NCBI GenBank assembly: GCA_029261295.1
Contig: JAJDBP010000018.1
Location: 62,001 to 126,000 of the forward strand
Direction of reading: 5' to 3'
DNA length: 64,000 nucleotides
DNA from: Nitrospirales bacterium
GTDB taxonomy: Bacteria > Nitrospirota > Nitrospiria > Nitrospirales > UBA8639
Shown: positions 27,148 to 35,352 of the stretch, piece by piece
Layout: each line of letters begins with the position of its first letter
Numbering within the stretch: position 1 is the first letter of the stretch
Made by a program: the position numbers and the translations under genes
Notes under the pieces: generated by a model
Seen by the model: only the letters and a program-made list of their open reading frames with translations
Databases searched by the model: none
Told to the model about the DNA's origin: nothing

Positions 27148-27738
27148 TTATGGAATCTTTGAAAAATCTAGCTCAAAACGGATTTCTCCACCCGCCCCTG
27201 GAAAGACTAACAAGGTCGTCAAGGCAATTTCCTTAAACAGACTATATTTGAAAAAGCCAATAATCTTTGCTTGATACACCGGAGCCCCGTGTTCGAATCC
27301 TGCCTCTCTTGCTCGCGCATCAAAGCGAATGCGATCTGGCTTTATCACGTGTTGCCCTTGCTTCATAAGCAAGTAGCTATCTTTGGCAAAACGGAGTGAA
27401 TTTCCATATACAGTCACCACAACCTGTAGGGCTTCTTCAGTCAAGACTTGCTGAATATCCTGAACCGTTGGCTGTTCCCCACGTAATGCGTAATGTGCGG
27501 CCATGACAGACAGCCCACTGACTTTAGTCACCAAAAATCCACGCGGTTCAAATTTTTGTATAACCCCAAAATGCCAATAGAGTTCATTAGGGGGACGATG
27601 TTGTTGTGCAAAATCCACCCCTCTTTTCAATGCACGGTGGACTTGATTGCTAGATAGATCCTGAAAGATTGCATAGGTCGGTCTAGTAGAAAGAACAATG
27701 ATGACTATCGCCATTCCTATGGATTTGAGACCTTTCAT
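27148..27738 (-). CDS. Exported protein of unknown function
   Basis: With the start at ATG 27738 it is 196 residues and begins with a good signal peptide (MKGLKSIGMAIVIIVLSTRP then TYA). The frame runs further up to ATG 27825, but that would bury the signal behind 29 residues. The mature part (HRALKRGVDFAQQHRPPNEL, LYWHFGVIQKFEPRGFLVTK, then IRFDARAREAGFEHG) is followed by a beta-rich end (GEIRFELDFSKIP). I do not recognise the family. It ends 39 bases before the cinA start and is divergent from the Cld-family gene. Periplasmic location expected. Confidence 0.6.
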   Translation of the reverse strand: MKGLKSIGMAIVIIVLSTRPTYAIFQDLSSNQVHRALKRGVDFAQQHRPPNELYWHFGVIQKFEPRGFLVTKVSGLSVMAAHYALRGEQPTVQDIQQVLTEEALQVVVTVYGNSLRFAKDSYLLMKQGQHVIKPDRIRFDARAREAGFEHGAPVYQAKIIGFFKYSLFKEIALTTLLVFPGAGGEIRFELDFSKIP

Positions 27739-27997
27739 TATCTCAAGCTCAACTTTAATTATTGGCATTTCCAAATTAAGGACTTTCCGCTGAAATTTTA
27801 GGTCTTCGTGATTCTCATTTTTCATTTTCTTTGGTTATTTGCCAGTATCACTTGACCTTTTCGATTCACAATTCAATCAAAGCCATCCCATGACAAATCC
27901 CCATTGACAAATTTACAGTGTCGATGGTACTACCTTCAGTTTCAGTTTTAAGTTCTTAAAAATACACGGGTTTTTCATTCTTAGGGGAGGTTTCACT

Positions 27998-28705
27998 ATG
28001 GCCGGTGCCGAAGAGGCTGCCAAACAACAATTTGTCAATTTTAGTTTTTATAAAGTCGACCCATTGTGGAGGCGTCTGCCCCAAGACCAACGAGATCAGG
28101 GTAAGCAAGAATTTATCCGTGTGTGTGAAGAATATCAAGGCAAGGTCATCGTCGTCCCTTATACCACGACAGGCATTCGAGGTGACTGTGATTTTTTATT
28201 ATGGCGCATTAGTTATGACTTAGAAATGTTTCAGGAAATGAGCTCTAAGCTTTTGGCTAGCGGCCTAGGCCAGTATCTCACGAATCCTTACTCCTACCTT
28301 TCCATGACTAAGCGCTCAATTTATGTCGACAACCATATTCATGAAGGCCAAGAAAGCCGAAGATTAAAGATTTCCCCAGGCCGTGCTAAATATATCTTTG
28401 TGTATCCTTTTGAAAAAACCCGCGAATGGTACTTGCTCACGAAAGCCGCCAGACAAGGGATGATGGACGAACATATTGCCATTGGCCATAAGTATCCTTC
28501 CGTTAAACTCAACACGACGTATTCATTTGGATTAGATGACCAAGAATTTGTGGTGGCCTTTGAAACAGATTCGCCACAGGACTTTCTAGACTTAGTAATG
28601 GAATTACGGTCCACGGAAGGTAGCCGATATGTGAAGCGAGACATCCCCATTTTCACCTGTATTATGAAAAGCATTAAAGAAGTAGTTGAAACGCTTGGAG
28701 GGTAA
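27998..28705 (+). CDS. Chlorite dismutase-family haem protein
   Basis: 235 residues of the Cld/HemQ (DyP-related) superfamily, with no signal peptide. Seen: VNFSFYKVDPLWRRL, IRGDCDFLLWRISYDLEMFQ, then KYIFVYPFEKTREWYLL, and the haem region MMDEHIAIGHKYPSVKLNTT with FGLDDQEFVVAFETDSP. His159 is the expected proximal haem ligand. Where true chlorite dismutases have a distal Arg and firmicute HemQ a Gln, alignment by eye puts Asn172, so chlorite detoxification is not assumed; it may be a coproheme decarboxylase-like or other haem protein. The start has GGGGAGG nine bases upstream, and a strong intrinsic terminator follows, so it is transcribed alone. Confidence 0.85.
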   Translation: MAGAEEAAKQQFVNFSFYKVDPLWRRLPQDQRDQGKQEFIRVCEEYQGKVIVVPYTTTGIRGDCDFLLWRISYDLEMFQEMSSKLLASGLGQYLTNPYSYLSMTKRSIYVDNHIHEGQESRRLKISPGRAKYIFVYPFEKTREWYLLTKAARQGMMDEHIAIGHKYPSVKLNTTYSFGLDDQEFVVAFETDSPQDFLDLVMELRSTEGSRYVKRDIPIFTCIMKSIKEVVETLGG

Positions 28706-28754
28706 GTCAGGCAAAGAACCCGGATTCCCTCTCAAACGTTCCTAAAATATAATG

Positions 28755-28789
28755 CACGGGCTATGGAAACCATAGCCCGTGTTTTTTTT
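28755..28789 (+). terminator. Intrinsic terminator after the Cld-family gene
   Basis: A perfect 12-base-pair stem CACGGGCTATGG / CCATAGCCCGTG with an AAA loop, followed directly by eight T residues, starts 50 bases after the stop codon. Confidence 0.95.
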
Positions 28790-28965
28790 GCCATTTACCA
28801 AAAATATGCCTTTTTAGGTATTTTTACGAGTGATAAATTCCCCTATCATTTGATAATGGAAAATGGCGTTGGAGATCAATTAAGCTACCAGTGATTATTT
28901 TGACAGCCATTCAAATGGTGTGCTATCACAACCCTATGATTTCGTGTTAGTTTTTGAAGGTAGGC

Positions 28966-29193
28966 ATGGAAATGGAAGAAGAACAAAATATTTTATTCGT
29001 ACGCCGTGAACCCGACGGAGCGGTGACTTTATATGTCGACGAAGATTGGGCGGCCGAAAGAGGGGCCAATGTCTCTGAATTGGTGCGAGTTCCTGTCCCG
29101 AGGGAACTCTACGCAAGTGGGACCGTCCAACAACTTCGGGAGTTTGCGGCTACCTATTTAGAGACTCTGGGTGAAAATAATTCATCATCTTAA
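28966..29193 (+). CDS. Small acidic protein of unknown function
   Basis: A 75-residue protein starting MEMEEEQNILFVRREPDGAV and continuing TLYVDEDWAAERGANVSELV, then LREFAATYLETLGENNSSS. The ATG at 28966 has GAAGG five bases upstream; a TTG at 28954 would add four residues. It is acidic, soluble and predicted as a short beta-strand part plus a C-terminal helix. It lies 28 bases before the next gene on the same strand, so the two probably form an operon. Family not recognised. Confidence 0.6.
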   Translation: MEMEEEQNILFVRREPDGAVTLYVDEDWAAERGANVSELVRVPVPRELYASGTVQQLREFAATYLETLGENNSSS

Positions 29194-29221
29194 AGCTCAC
29201 CCAATAACCTAGGATTGATCT

Positions 29222-30388
29222 ATGTCTATTTGTGTTGAGTTTGAACATATTGAAACGGCCTTACAGGCACTCCCTCTCCAAAGTCGGACCATGATTCAAC
29301 TTTTATTATTGCAATATATTGATGTGACCCAAGAAGAAATTGACTACATGGCCACCGATCAACCTGATTCACGGTTTTTATCCGGGAATCAACCACAAGG
29401 GAAAAGTATTTCCTTGGAGGCCGTTCAAAATGTGACATCTCGCTCAAATCAATATAAAGGGTATTACCGCCAAAAGCGTGAACGACCCGGCATGCATGTG
29501 GAATTTCTGAAAGAAATGCTCACGATCCTGGATCGTAAGATTCGCATTGTTGAACGGATGCTTCTTGAAGATTTTTCAACCGATGAAGACACGATGAAAT
29601 CTACAAAGAGCCAAGCTCCATCTGTGCTTCTCCGTCAGGAACTTCGTAAATTAGAGCGTGCCTGGGAACATGAGGAAATCCCTAAAAAGGATTATCAGGT
29701 TCAACGATTGTTATTAGAATTTCAAGCCCTGCTTCGAAGAAGAGCCATTTTTCGACGTCGCTTTAAAATTTCCCAACAGGAATTTTTATCGGCAGGCCTT
29801 TCATCACTGAAAGACCATGAAATTGCTCATGTATGGGGAATTCCCCTTGGAAGCCTTGCTGGAAGAAAAGTGAAGGCCTTGGAACAATTCCTCAAAATTC
29901 TCCAAGGAAACCAAGACCCCTCTTCGCCTTCTAATGAAAATACTCAAGCGCTCGATCTTTGGCGGGAAACCTTTAATACCTTAGCTCATCGTCCAATCGA
30001 ACGATCCCTTATTGAATACGATGGCTTAGAAAAAACGGAAGAATCTCTGATGGAAAAATTAGAGGCTTTTGTGAGTGGTTTGATGTCTGAACCCGAAGAA
30101 TCAAAATTCTGGACAAATATCACCAAAGTTAACGATACCGAATTTTCTGGTTCTTGGGCATCTCATGCACGTTCCATCCTTGCATTCCAACGATTGCATG
30201 CTCTTTTAAACGATATGGACCTTTCCGATGAAGGGTTGGAAGATGAGATTTCAGCTAAAATCATCCCGAAACAAGCTGATGATCAAATTGCTACTGAAGA
30301 AGAAGAGAAACCGGTTGAACTTGGCGAACAAGGATTGGGTGTCCTCAATTCATTTATGGGCGAACAAGACGATAAACGGCGAGGATAA
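29222..30388 (+). CDS. Unrecognised cytoplasmic helical protein
   Basis: 388 residues, no signal peptide or membrane helix. It is rich in charged helices (LLRQELRKLERAWEHEEIPK, FLKEMLTILDRKIRIVERML) with a possible helix-turn-helix-like piece DHEIAHVWGIPLGSLAGRKV, where a DNA-binding role would be speculative. The C-terminus is very acidic (TEEEEKPVELGEQG). It follows the 75-residue gene by 28 bases and probably shares its transcript. I do not recognise the family; it may be lineage-specific. Confidence 0.6.
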   Translation: MSICVEFEHIETALQALPLQSRTMIQLLLLQYIDVTQEEIDYMATDQPDSRFLSGNQPQGKSISLEAVQNVTSRSNQYKGYYRQKRERPGMHVEFLKEMLTILDRKIRIVERMLLEDFSTDEDTMKSTKSQAPSVLLRQELRKLERAWEHEEIPKKDYQVQRLLLEFQALLRRRAIFRRRFKISQQEFLSAGLSSLKDHEIAHVWGIPLGSLAGRKVKALEQFLKILQGNQDPSSPSNENTQALDLWRETFNTLAHRPIERSLIEYDGLEKTEESLMEKLEAFVSGLMSEPEESKFWTNITKVNDTEFSGSWASHARSILAFQRLHALLNDMDLSDEGLEDEISAKIIPKQADDQIATEEEEKPVELGEQGLGVLNSFMGEQDDKRRG

Positions 30389-30442
30389 TTTTTAAGGGTT
30401 GCCTTATTGGTAACAACAAGACTCGAGATTAATCCGACACTC

Positions 30443-31672
30443 TTATTGCACTATCGTTTCCATGACGGTATTCGCCCTTTCAACGCTCTGCCAATACACT
30501 GCATTGAACTTCCCAGGCTCCACAATGGAATCCACACATCCCTCCCAATTTCCTTGCTCATAAGCCAGCATTCTCTCTAGAGTGGTCCCCAACGCCCCTT
30601 CCCTTTTGAGCAACGCATCCAAGATTTCTGGTGCAAGAGGTAGCTCGGCTACCAGCTGTCGCATATCACAATCAAAATAGGCGTCCAATATTGAAAATAA
30701 TCCGACCGTGAAGCCTTGTCCCGGAGATCCCCCATACAAAGGAGAAAGGTCTTCACACATATGTGCACGAATCAAAGCTATTCGCATAAGTTCGGTAGGC
30801 TTATCCCCAGTCTGAGCCAATATGAGCAACGATGCCCATTGTCGCATACGCTCGGTACCAACGAACCCTATGGCTTGAGAGATGGAATCCACAGAACGCG
30901 GCAAACCCACCGACGCCGAATTGACATATCGTAACAATTTAACGCTCAGCGCAATATCATTTTTCACTAAGCCTTCAAGAGCCGGTAGTTCAATAAAGGG
31001 ATCTTGCAATTTGGCAAGAAGTAAGATCACAGCCATTCGATTACTATTTAGACTCACACCCTCTACAATTTGTGGCTTACAAAAAAAGTACCCCTGAAAA
31101 TAGTCAAATCCTAAATCCAAACATTGTGCGTATATTTCATGATCTTCCACCTTTTCTGCCAACAACTGCACAGGAAACTCTTTCAATATGGCAACTTGTT
31201 GCTGAAGCTCATCTTGGCTTAACGCCAGCACATCGACTTTGACATAATCTGCGTGGTTTAAAAACACTCGATGCGAATCACTCACCACAAAATCATCCAA
31301 GGCAATTTTATAGCCACACTTTCTGGCTTGGATGAGAGCCTCCAATACAGCCGGAGTTGGATCAATCGTCTCTAACACCTCTAGAATGACGTTTTTTGTG
31401 GGAAGGGCTTCATACTGTTGCCCTAAGAATAAATTGGCGGTGAGGTTAAAAAAGGCCTGACCATTACCAGAGATTTGTTCAATGCCTAGCTCTAAAAAGG
31501 AATTCACCATGACTCTGGCCGTCGCCTCATCCCCATCGACTATATTTGCACGATTGTCCGTCCCATCACGGTAAAGCAACTCATAACCAAAGACCTCCAT
31601 TTGGCGGTTAAAAATTGCTTGGCGGCCAACCAATGCCGACTGCTTCAGCGTGGGAGTGACAATTTCAGACAT
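30443..31672 (-). CDS. EAL-HDOD (YuxH-type) signalling protein
   Basis: 409 residues. The N-terminal half is an EAL-type domain (GRQAIFNRQMEVFGYELLYR, VILEVLETIDPTPAVLEAL, KIALDDFVVSD, YVKVDVLALS, QLLAEKVEDHEIYAQCLDLG, YFQGYFFCKP). The EAL triad is replaced by ELL, as in the YuxH subgroup; several metal ligands look intact but phosphodiesterase activity on c-di-GMP is uncertain. The C-terminal half is an HDOD domain (IELPALEGLVKNDIALSVKL, LLRYVNSASVGLPRSVDSIS, QAIGFVGTERMRQWASLLIL). Such proteins are generally regulatory. No sensor or membrane part. Confidence 0.9.
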   Translation of the reverse strand: MSEIVTPTLKQSALVGRQAIFNRQMEVFGYELLYRDGTDNRANIVDGDEATARVMVNSFLELGIEQISGNGQAFFNLTANLFLGQQYEALPTKNVILEVLETIDPTPAVLEALIQARKCGYKIALDDFVVSDSHRVFLNHADYVKVDVLALSQDELQQQVAILKEFPVQLLAEKVEDHEIYAQCLDLGFDYFQGYFFCKPQIVEGVSLNSNRMAVILLLAKLQDPFIELPALEGLVKNDIALSVKLLRYVNSASVGLPRSVDSISQAIGFVGTERMRQWASLLILAQTGDKPTELMRIALIRAHMCEDLSPLYGGSPGQGFTVGLFSILDAYFDCDMRQLVAELPLAPEILDALLKREGALGTTLERMLAYEQGNWEGCVDSIVEPGKFNAVYWQSVERANTVMETIVQ

Positions 31673-31819
31673 GGCGATTCAAAAGAAACCAAGAAATATT
31701 GGAAATTGAAGAAAATGGCACGTTTAGCCAAAAGGAATTGTCGGAGGTTCTCAACCTATGGTATAGATTTCCGGCATATGTTTTTGAAAATGGCATTTCG
31801 ATCTATTCAAGTAAAAAAT

Positions 31820-31895
31820 GGCGGTGTAGCTCAGGTGGTAGAGCAGCGGACTCATAAGCCGCGGGCCGGGGGTTCGAGACCCTCCACCGCCACCA
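31820..31895 (+). tRNA. tRNA-Met (CAU), CCA encoded
   Basis: The 76-base cloverleaf folds by hand: acceptor GGCGGTG/CACCGCC, D arm GCTC/GAGC, anticodon loop CTCATAA (anticodon CAT), five-base variable loop, T arm GGGGG/CCCTC with TTCGAGA loop, discriminator A and encoded CCA. The anticodon stem GCGGA/GCCGC has an A-G mismatch next to the loop. The sequence resembles elongator methionine tRNA; tRNA-Ile2 (lysidine) is the alternative for a CAT anticodon. Confidence 0.95.
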
Positions 31896-32069
31896 CTTTC
31901 TTCTCAACGTTCGACTCCTTTTGCTCTCACGTGCAAGATCCCTGAATTTGCGCTATGGAATTTCCTGCGACTACTGATTGTCGTTGTTGAATAATCAAAG
32001 CACAGACATCATATTCGGGGATAAAAATTTCCTATTACTCATTTGTGAATTATCAGATTAAGTCGAAAT

Positions 32070-33035
32070 TTACACTACTGGAGCTTTTTGAGTATTGTGA
32101 GCTGTAGGCTTAGAATCTGAACTCAAACTTGTATCATTCGAGGATCGGTTTTTATTCGGCAATTCAATGATAATGGTTGTGCCTTTATTAGGCTGACTTT
32201 GAACTTTCAAACTTGCTCCTATTTCTTTTGCACGAAGAGCCATATTCCCTAATCCATGTCCTTGAGCTCCAACAAGATCAAATTCAAACCCTTTCCCATT
32301 ATCTGAAACCTCTAGTAGTATTTGCGTTTCTGTGACCCTGACAACAATCTTTCCCTTTTTTGCCTCCGAATATTTCAGGCTGTTGTAAAGCGCCTCGCGT
32401 GCTATATGTAAGAGCTCTGAACCCTGATCAAAGGAAATCGAATCTTCAATAGCTGAATCCACAGACACAGAAATAGGAAAAGCCCCCTCTTTACTCAAAT
32501 CTTCCACCAGTGTTTTTAACGCAATTTCAAATTTACTTCCCAATAGCACGCCGGCCTTAAGATCTTCTAAAAAGACCTTTAGCATATGTGACATTTCCGC
32601 AATTTGTTCAATAATAAAATTTGTCGGTTTTCCTACTTCCATCGCTATTTGAACTTGGCGCAACGTCCGAACGATTCGATCATGAAATTGACAAATGATG
32701 ACATTCCGTTCATCAATCACCTCTAACAATTCTTTATTGCGTTGGAGGATTCTTAAAATGGGGGCCAACATGATAATGCCTCCCAACATAAATCCCGCCA
32801 CAATCAACCCCAACAATTCCTTCAGAATACTTAAAGATGGAGGATTCAATTCTGCCCATTGAAGATAGAACCCATAGGATTGCTGCATCGCAAGAACACT
32901 GACAGCCAACCCTAAAAGATTCCAGGCCAAAGGCTTTTCTGTTTCTCGCACTCGCCGGATTAATACGGAAACTGTTGTCCAGTGCAAAAGACAAGTGCCC
33001 ATTAATATCCACAAGGCAATTGGTACGTTCTCCAT
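32070..33035 (-). CDS. Membrane sensor histidine kinase (HisKA_3/NarX-LiaS type)
   Basis: 321 residues. The N-terminus has three transmembrane segments (ALWILMGTCLLHWTTVSVLI, NLLGLAVSVLAMQQSYGFYL, LGLIVAGFMLGGIIMLAPIL) with short loops, so it probably senses within the membrane. The phosphoacceptor helix is ICQFHDRIVRTLRQVQIAME (His in FHDR). The ATPase domain has the N box EALYNSLKYSEAKKG, G1 VSDNGKGFEFD and G2 GHGLGNMALRAKEIGA. No cognate response regulator lies beside it, so it is an orphan here. The ATG is near position 33035. Confidence 0.88.
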   Translation of the reverse strand: MENVPIALWILMGTCLLHWTTVSVLIRRVRETEKPLAWNLLGLAVSVLAMQQSYGFYLQWAELNPPSLSILKELLGLIVAGFMLGGIIMLAPILRILQRNKELLEVIDERNVIICQFHDRIVRTLRQVQIAMEVGKPTNFIIEQIAEMSHMLKVFLEDLKAGVLLGSKFEIALKTLVEDLSKEGAFPISVSVDSAIEDSISFDQGSELLHIAREALYNSLKYSEAKKGKIVVRVTETQILLEVSDNGKGFEFDLVGAQGHGLGNMALRAKEIGASLKVQSQPNKGTTIIIELPNKNRSSNDTSLSSDSKPTAHNTQKAPVV

Positions 33036-33447
33036 CTCAGGACTCCTTTTCCTGATACCAACACGGCATCCCGTTATCCACCATTTCCACCTCTATAAAC
33101 CCTGAACAGGAAGACTTTTCTCTTGGTTTTCAAGCAACTTTTTCAGGTACTCTTTCTTACTTTTCTGCTCAGAAAGACCAAAAGCAAAAAGGCGCCAAGA
33201 CCCCATTCTGGCAGTATCGTGCTACTTGTCGGATTTTGATGCCAGCATCTTAAGATCCCTCAAAAAGAGAAAAAGTAAAACGTTATGACTGTTCTCCCTC
33301 AAAAACAAGCTAGTTCCTATGCTACCCCTCAATACCCTCGATTGCGGACAACTGCTTGCATTGATGATGTTTTTTGCACTCAATTTGAGGTATTTACGGT
33401 CTCTCACATCCTAAGTCACACTCCCTGAAGACTTTACTGGAGCCAAA
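33036..33447. other. Gene-free stretch
   Basis: About 410 bases between the divergent kinase and small exported protein genes. I see no repeat copy, tRNA or convincing ORF; a 61-codon minus-strand frame at 33222-33407 has no family resemblance. Confidence 0.4.
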
Positions 33448-33771
33448 ATGCGGATTGGTCTTTTTTTAATTTTGGGAGTATTTCTTTGGGCTGGAACGGT
33501 CTCAATCAAATACCCCCAACTCCCATCCAAAATCAACGCAACGTCGGAACCCCCCTGTGCCGACCAATCACATGGGGATCGTCTTTTGGCCTATCTTCAA
33601 ATTGGAACGATTTCAAGCATTCAAGACAATGGAGAAACCCTAACTATTCGGCTTTCTCCGAAATGGGAGAAACTTACACCTCGTGTTCAGAAACAAACCT
33701 ACAATTCAGTCGTCTGCTACGCAAAAACCCAGCATCGACCGTTTCAGTTCCTTCTTACACAACACATGTAA
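33448..33771 (+). CDS. Small exported protein of unknown function
   Basis: 107 residues with an N-terminal hydrophobic segment (MRIGLFLILGVFLWAGTVSI) that could be a signal peptide or an anchor. The rest contains two cysteines (PPCADQS, VVCYAKTQ) and a short beta-rich stretch (IGTISSIQDNGETLTIRLSP). A periplasmic location is likely. It converges on the methyltransferase gene (44 bases). Family not recognised. Confidence 0.55.
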   Translation: MRIGLFLILGVFLWAGTVSIKYPQLPSKINATSEPPCADQSHGDRLLAYLQIGTISSIQDNGETLTIRLSPKWEKLTPRVQKQTYNSVVCYAKTQHRPFQFLLTQHM

Positions 33772-33814
33772 AAGCCCCAGGATGTAGCAGAAATTCGAAA
33801 AGCGGTGGACCTTC

Positions 33815-35317
33815 TTAAGAGGGGGTTTGAGCAGCTTCAACGGATTCTTGAAAATATTCCTCTAAGATGTCGCCTCCCCGCTCATCTATAAGCAGAAGTT
33901 GGCGTTGATCAAAGGTATTGGCCCAGTAGAGATATCGCAAGGTGTTCGTGCTTCCCACTTCAATATGCATTTCCTTTCCTTGGCCAGTTGAAAAGGTTGA
34001 TTCTTGTTTAATGGTTTTTCGGGGCAAGTCCTTATAGATCTCCTCTGCGGAAGGAAAATGGTTTTCATACCCTGGGCTGGAGGTATTCGGAGTGTCATTA
34101 TCAACATTGCCCCATCCATGGCGAAGAAACTGTTCAAACTCACTATCTGAAAGAGAACCGACAGTCTCAAGCAATTGAAAAATCAAAGGGCGGTCTCTTT
34201 TACTTGCCATCACCAAACCACGAAATCTTGAACCGGTTTCCAACATTCCCCAGGCTAACGCGTCTTCCCACACTCCACACCGGATAGTCCAATTTCCGTA
34301 ACTCCCATGCTGACCCAACCTTTTCTCCTGCCTGGGGGTCTTAAGAAATTCCTTTCCCATCCGCTCGGCCATATCGCCTACACAGCGATACACACTTTCG
34401 CCTTCTCTATAAAAAGGCTGTTCATTCCACGCAACTGATTGAGTAGCTGTCCTTCCAGTGACCTCATACACGGGCCCATCAATTCTGGGCTCCCCTAACT
34501 CATGGTAGGAACAGGGAATTGGCTCACTAATAGGAAAAAGAGTTTTTGCACCCAACGCGCGTTGAAAAAAGATTCGACGACCAAGGTTCCACGTTTTCTC
34601 ACAACAGATTAATCGGCCATCCGGAGATAATGTATTGAGCAATGCTACCAAGCGTTCGTTGAGACCCGTACTTCGTTCAAGTTCTTGTTGTCGAGAATCA
34701 TCGACTGGCCGCTCAAATGTTTGCCAATTTTGACTAGGCAACCCCGGCTCTTGCTCTGCTTGGAATAAGGCTTGCGTGGAAAGGATACAATCATACGGAT
34801 GGTCGAAAGGGATTGGCATATTCTGAATGAGAGCAAATCGCACATTAGAAATTTGCCGTTTTTTGGCTTCATTTTGCGCGATATCAATTGAATGAGGGGA
34901 ACGATCAATCCCGATAAATTCCGATTCAGGATATTGTTGAGCAAAAAAGCACGTTAATATTCCCACACCACATCCAAAATCTAAGACGTGGCGAGAAGAC
35001 GAAAGCCGTGGAGAGAGGAGCTGTCCGAGTTGTCGGAAATAATCAAAGCGTTGAGAATAGAGAATGGGAAGAAAGGAGGGGTCGGCTAACAAATCATAGA
35101 ACTGAATATCAGCTGAGGTATTTTTTCCTCCTTGCCGTTGTTCGACTAGCCACTGCAACCTCTGCAAATCTTGTGGAGGCAATGACTGGCGTTGCCATTC
35201 ATAATAGGTTCCTTCATCATGAAACTCCAGTAGCCCCCACGACTGCAAGTACCGATTTAGAGTTGCCTCAATATCCTGATGGGCATTCCCTCCATCGTTC
35301 ATAACAAAACGACTCAA
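33815..35317 (-). CDS. Class I SAM-dependent methyltransferase
   Basis: 500 residues. Motif I is VLDFGCGVGILTCFFAQQYP at about residue 110, followed by FIGIDRSPHSIDIAQNEAKK (motif II, acidic residue after the beta-2 strand) and PFDHPYDCILSTQALFQAEQ. The region after about residue 230 (LICCEKTWNLGRRIFFQRAL to the end) is unlike standard methyltransferases and may bind the substrate; the C-terminal part reads YLYWANTFDQRQLLLIDERG. Substrate unknown. It is on the same strand as the ProA-family gene, 35 bases downstream of it. Confidence 0.8.
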   Translation of the reverse strand: MSRFVMNDGGNAHQDIEATLNRYLQSWGLLEFHDEGTYYEWQRQSLPPQDLQRLQWLVEQRQGGKNTSADIQFYDLLADPSFLPILYSQRFDYFRQLGQLLSPRLSSSRHVLDFGCGVGILTCFFAQQYPESEFIGIDRSPHSIDIAQNEAKKRQISNVRFALIQNMPIPFDHPYDCILSTQALFQAEQEPGLPSQNWQTFERPVDDSRQQELERSTGLNERLVALLNTLSPDGRLICCEKTWNLGRRIFFQRALGAKTLFPISEPIPCSYHELGEPRIDGPVYEVTGRTATQSVAWNEQPFYREGESVYRCVGDMAERMGKEFLKTPRQEKRLGQHGSYGNWTIRCGVWEDALAWGMLETGSRFRGLVMASKRDRPLIFQLLETVGSLSDSEFEQFLRHGWGNVDNDTPNTSSPGYENHFPSAEEIYKDLPRKTIKQESTFSTGQGKEMHIEVGSTNTLRYLYWANTFDQRQLLLIDERGGDILEEYFQESVEAAQTPS

Positions 35318-35352
35318 TACCAGAGAGACTTAAACGGCCAATTCGACGTACA

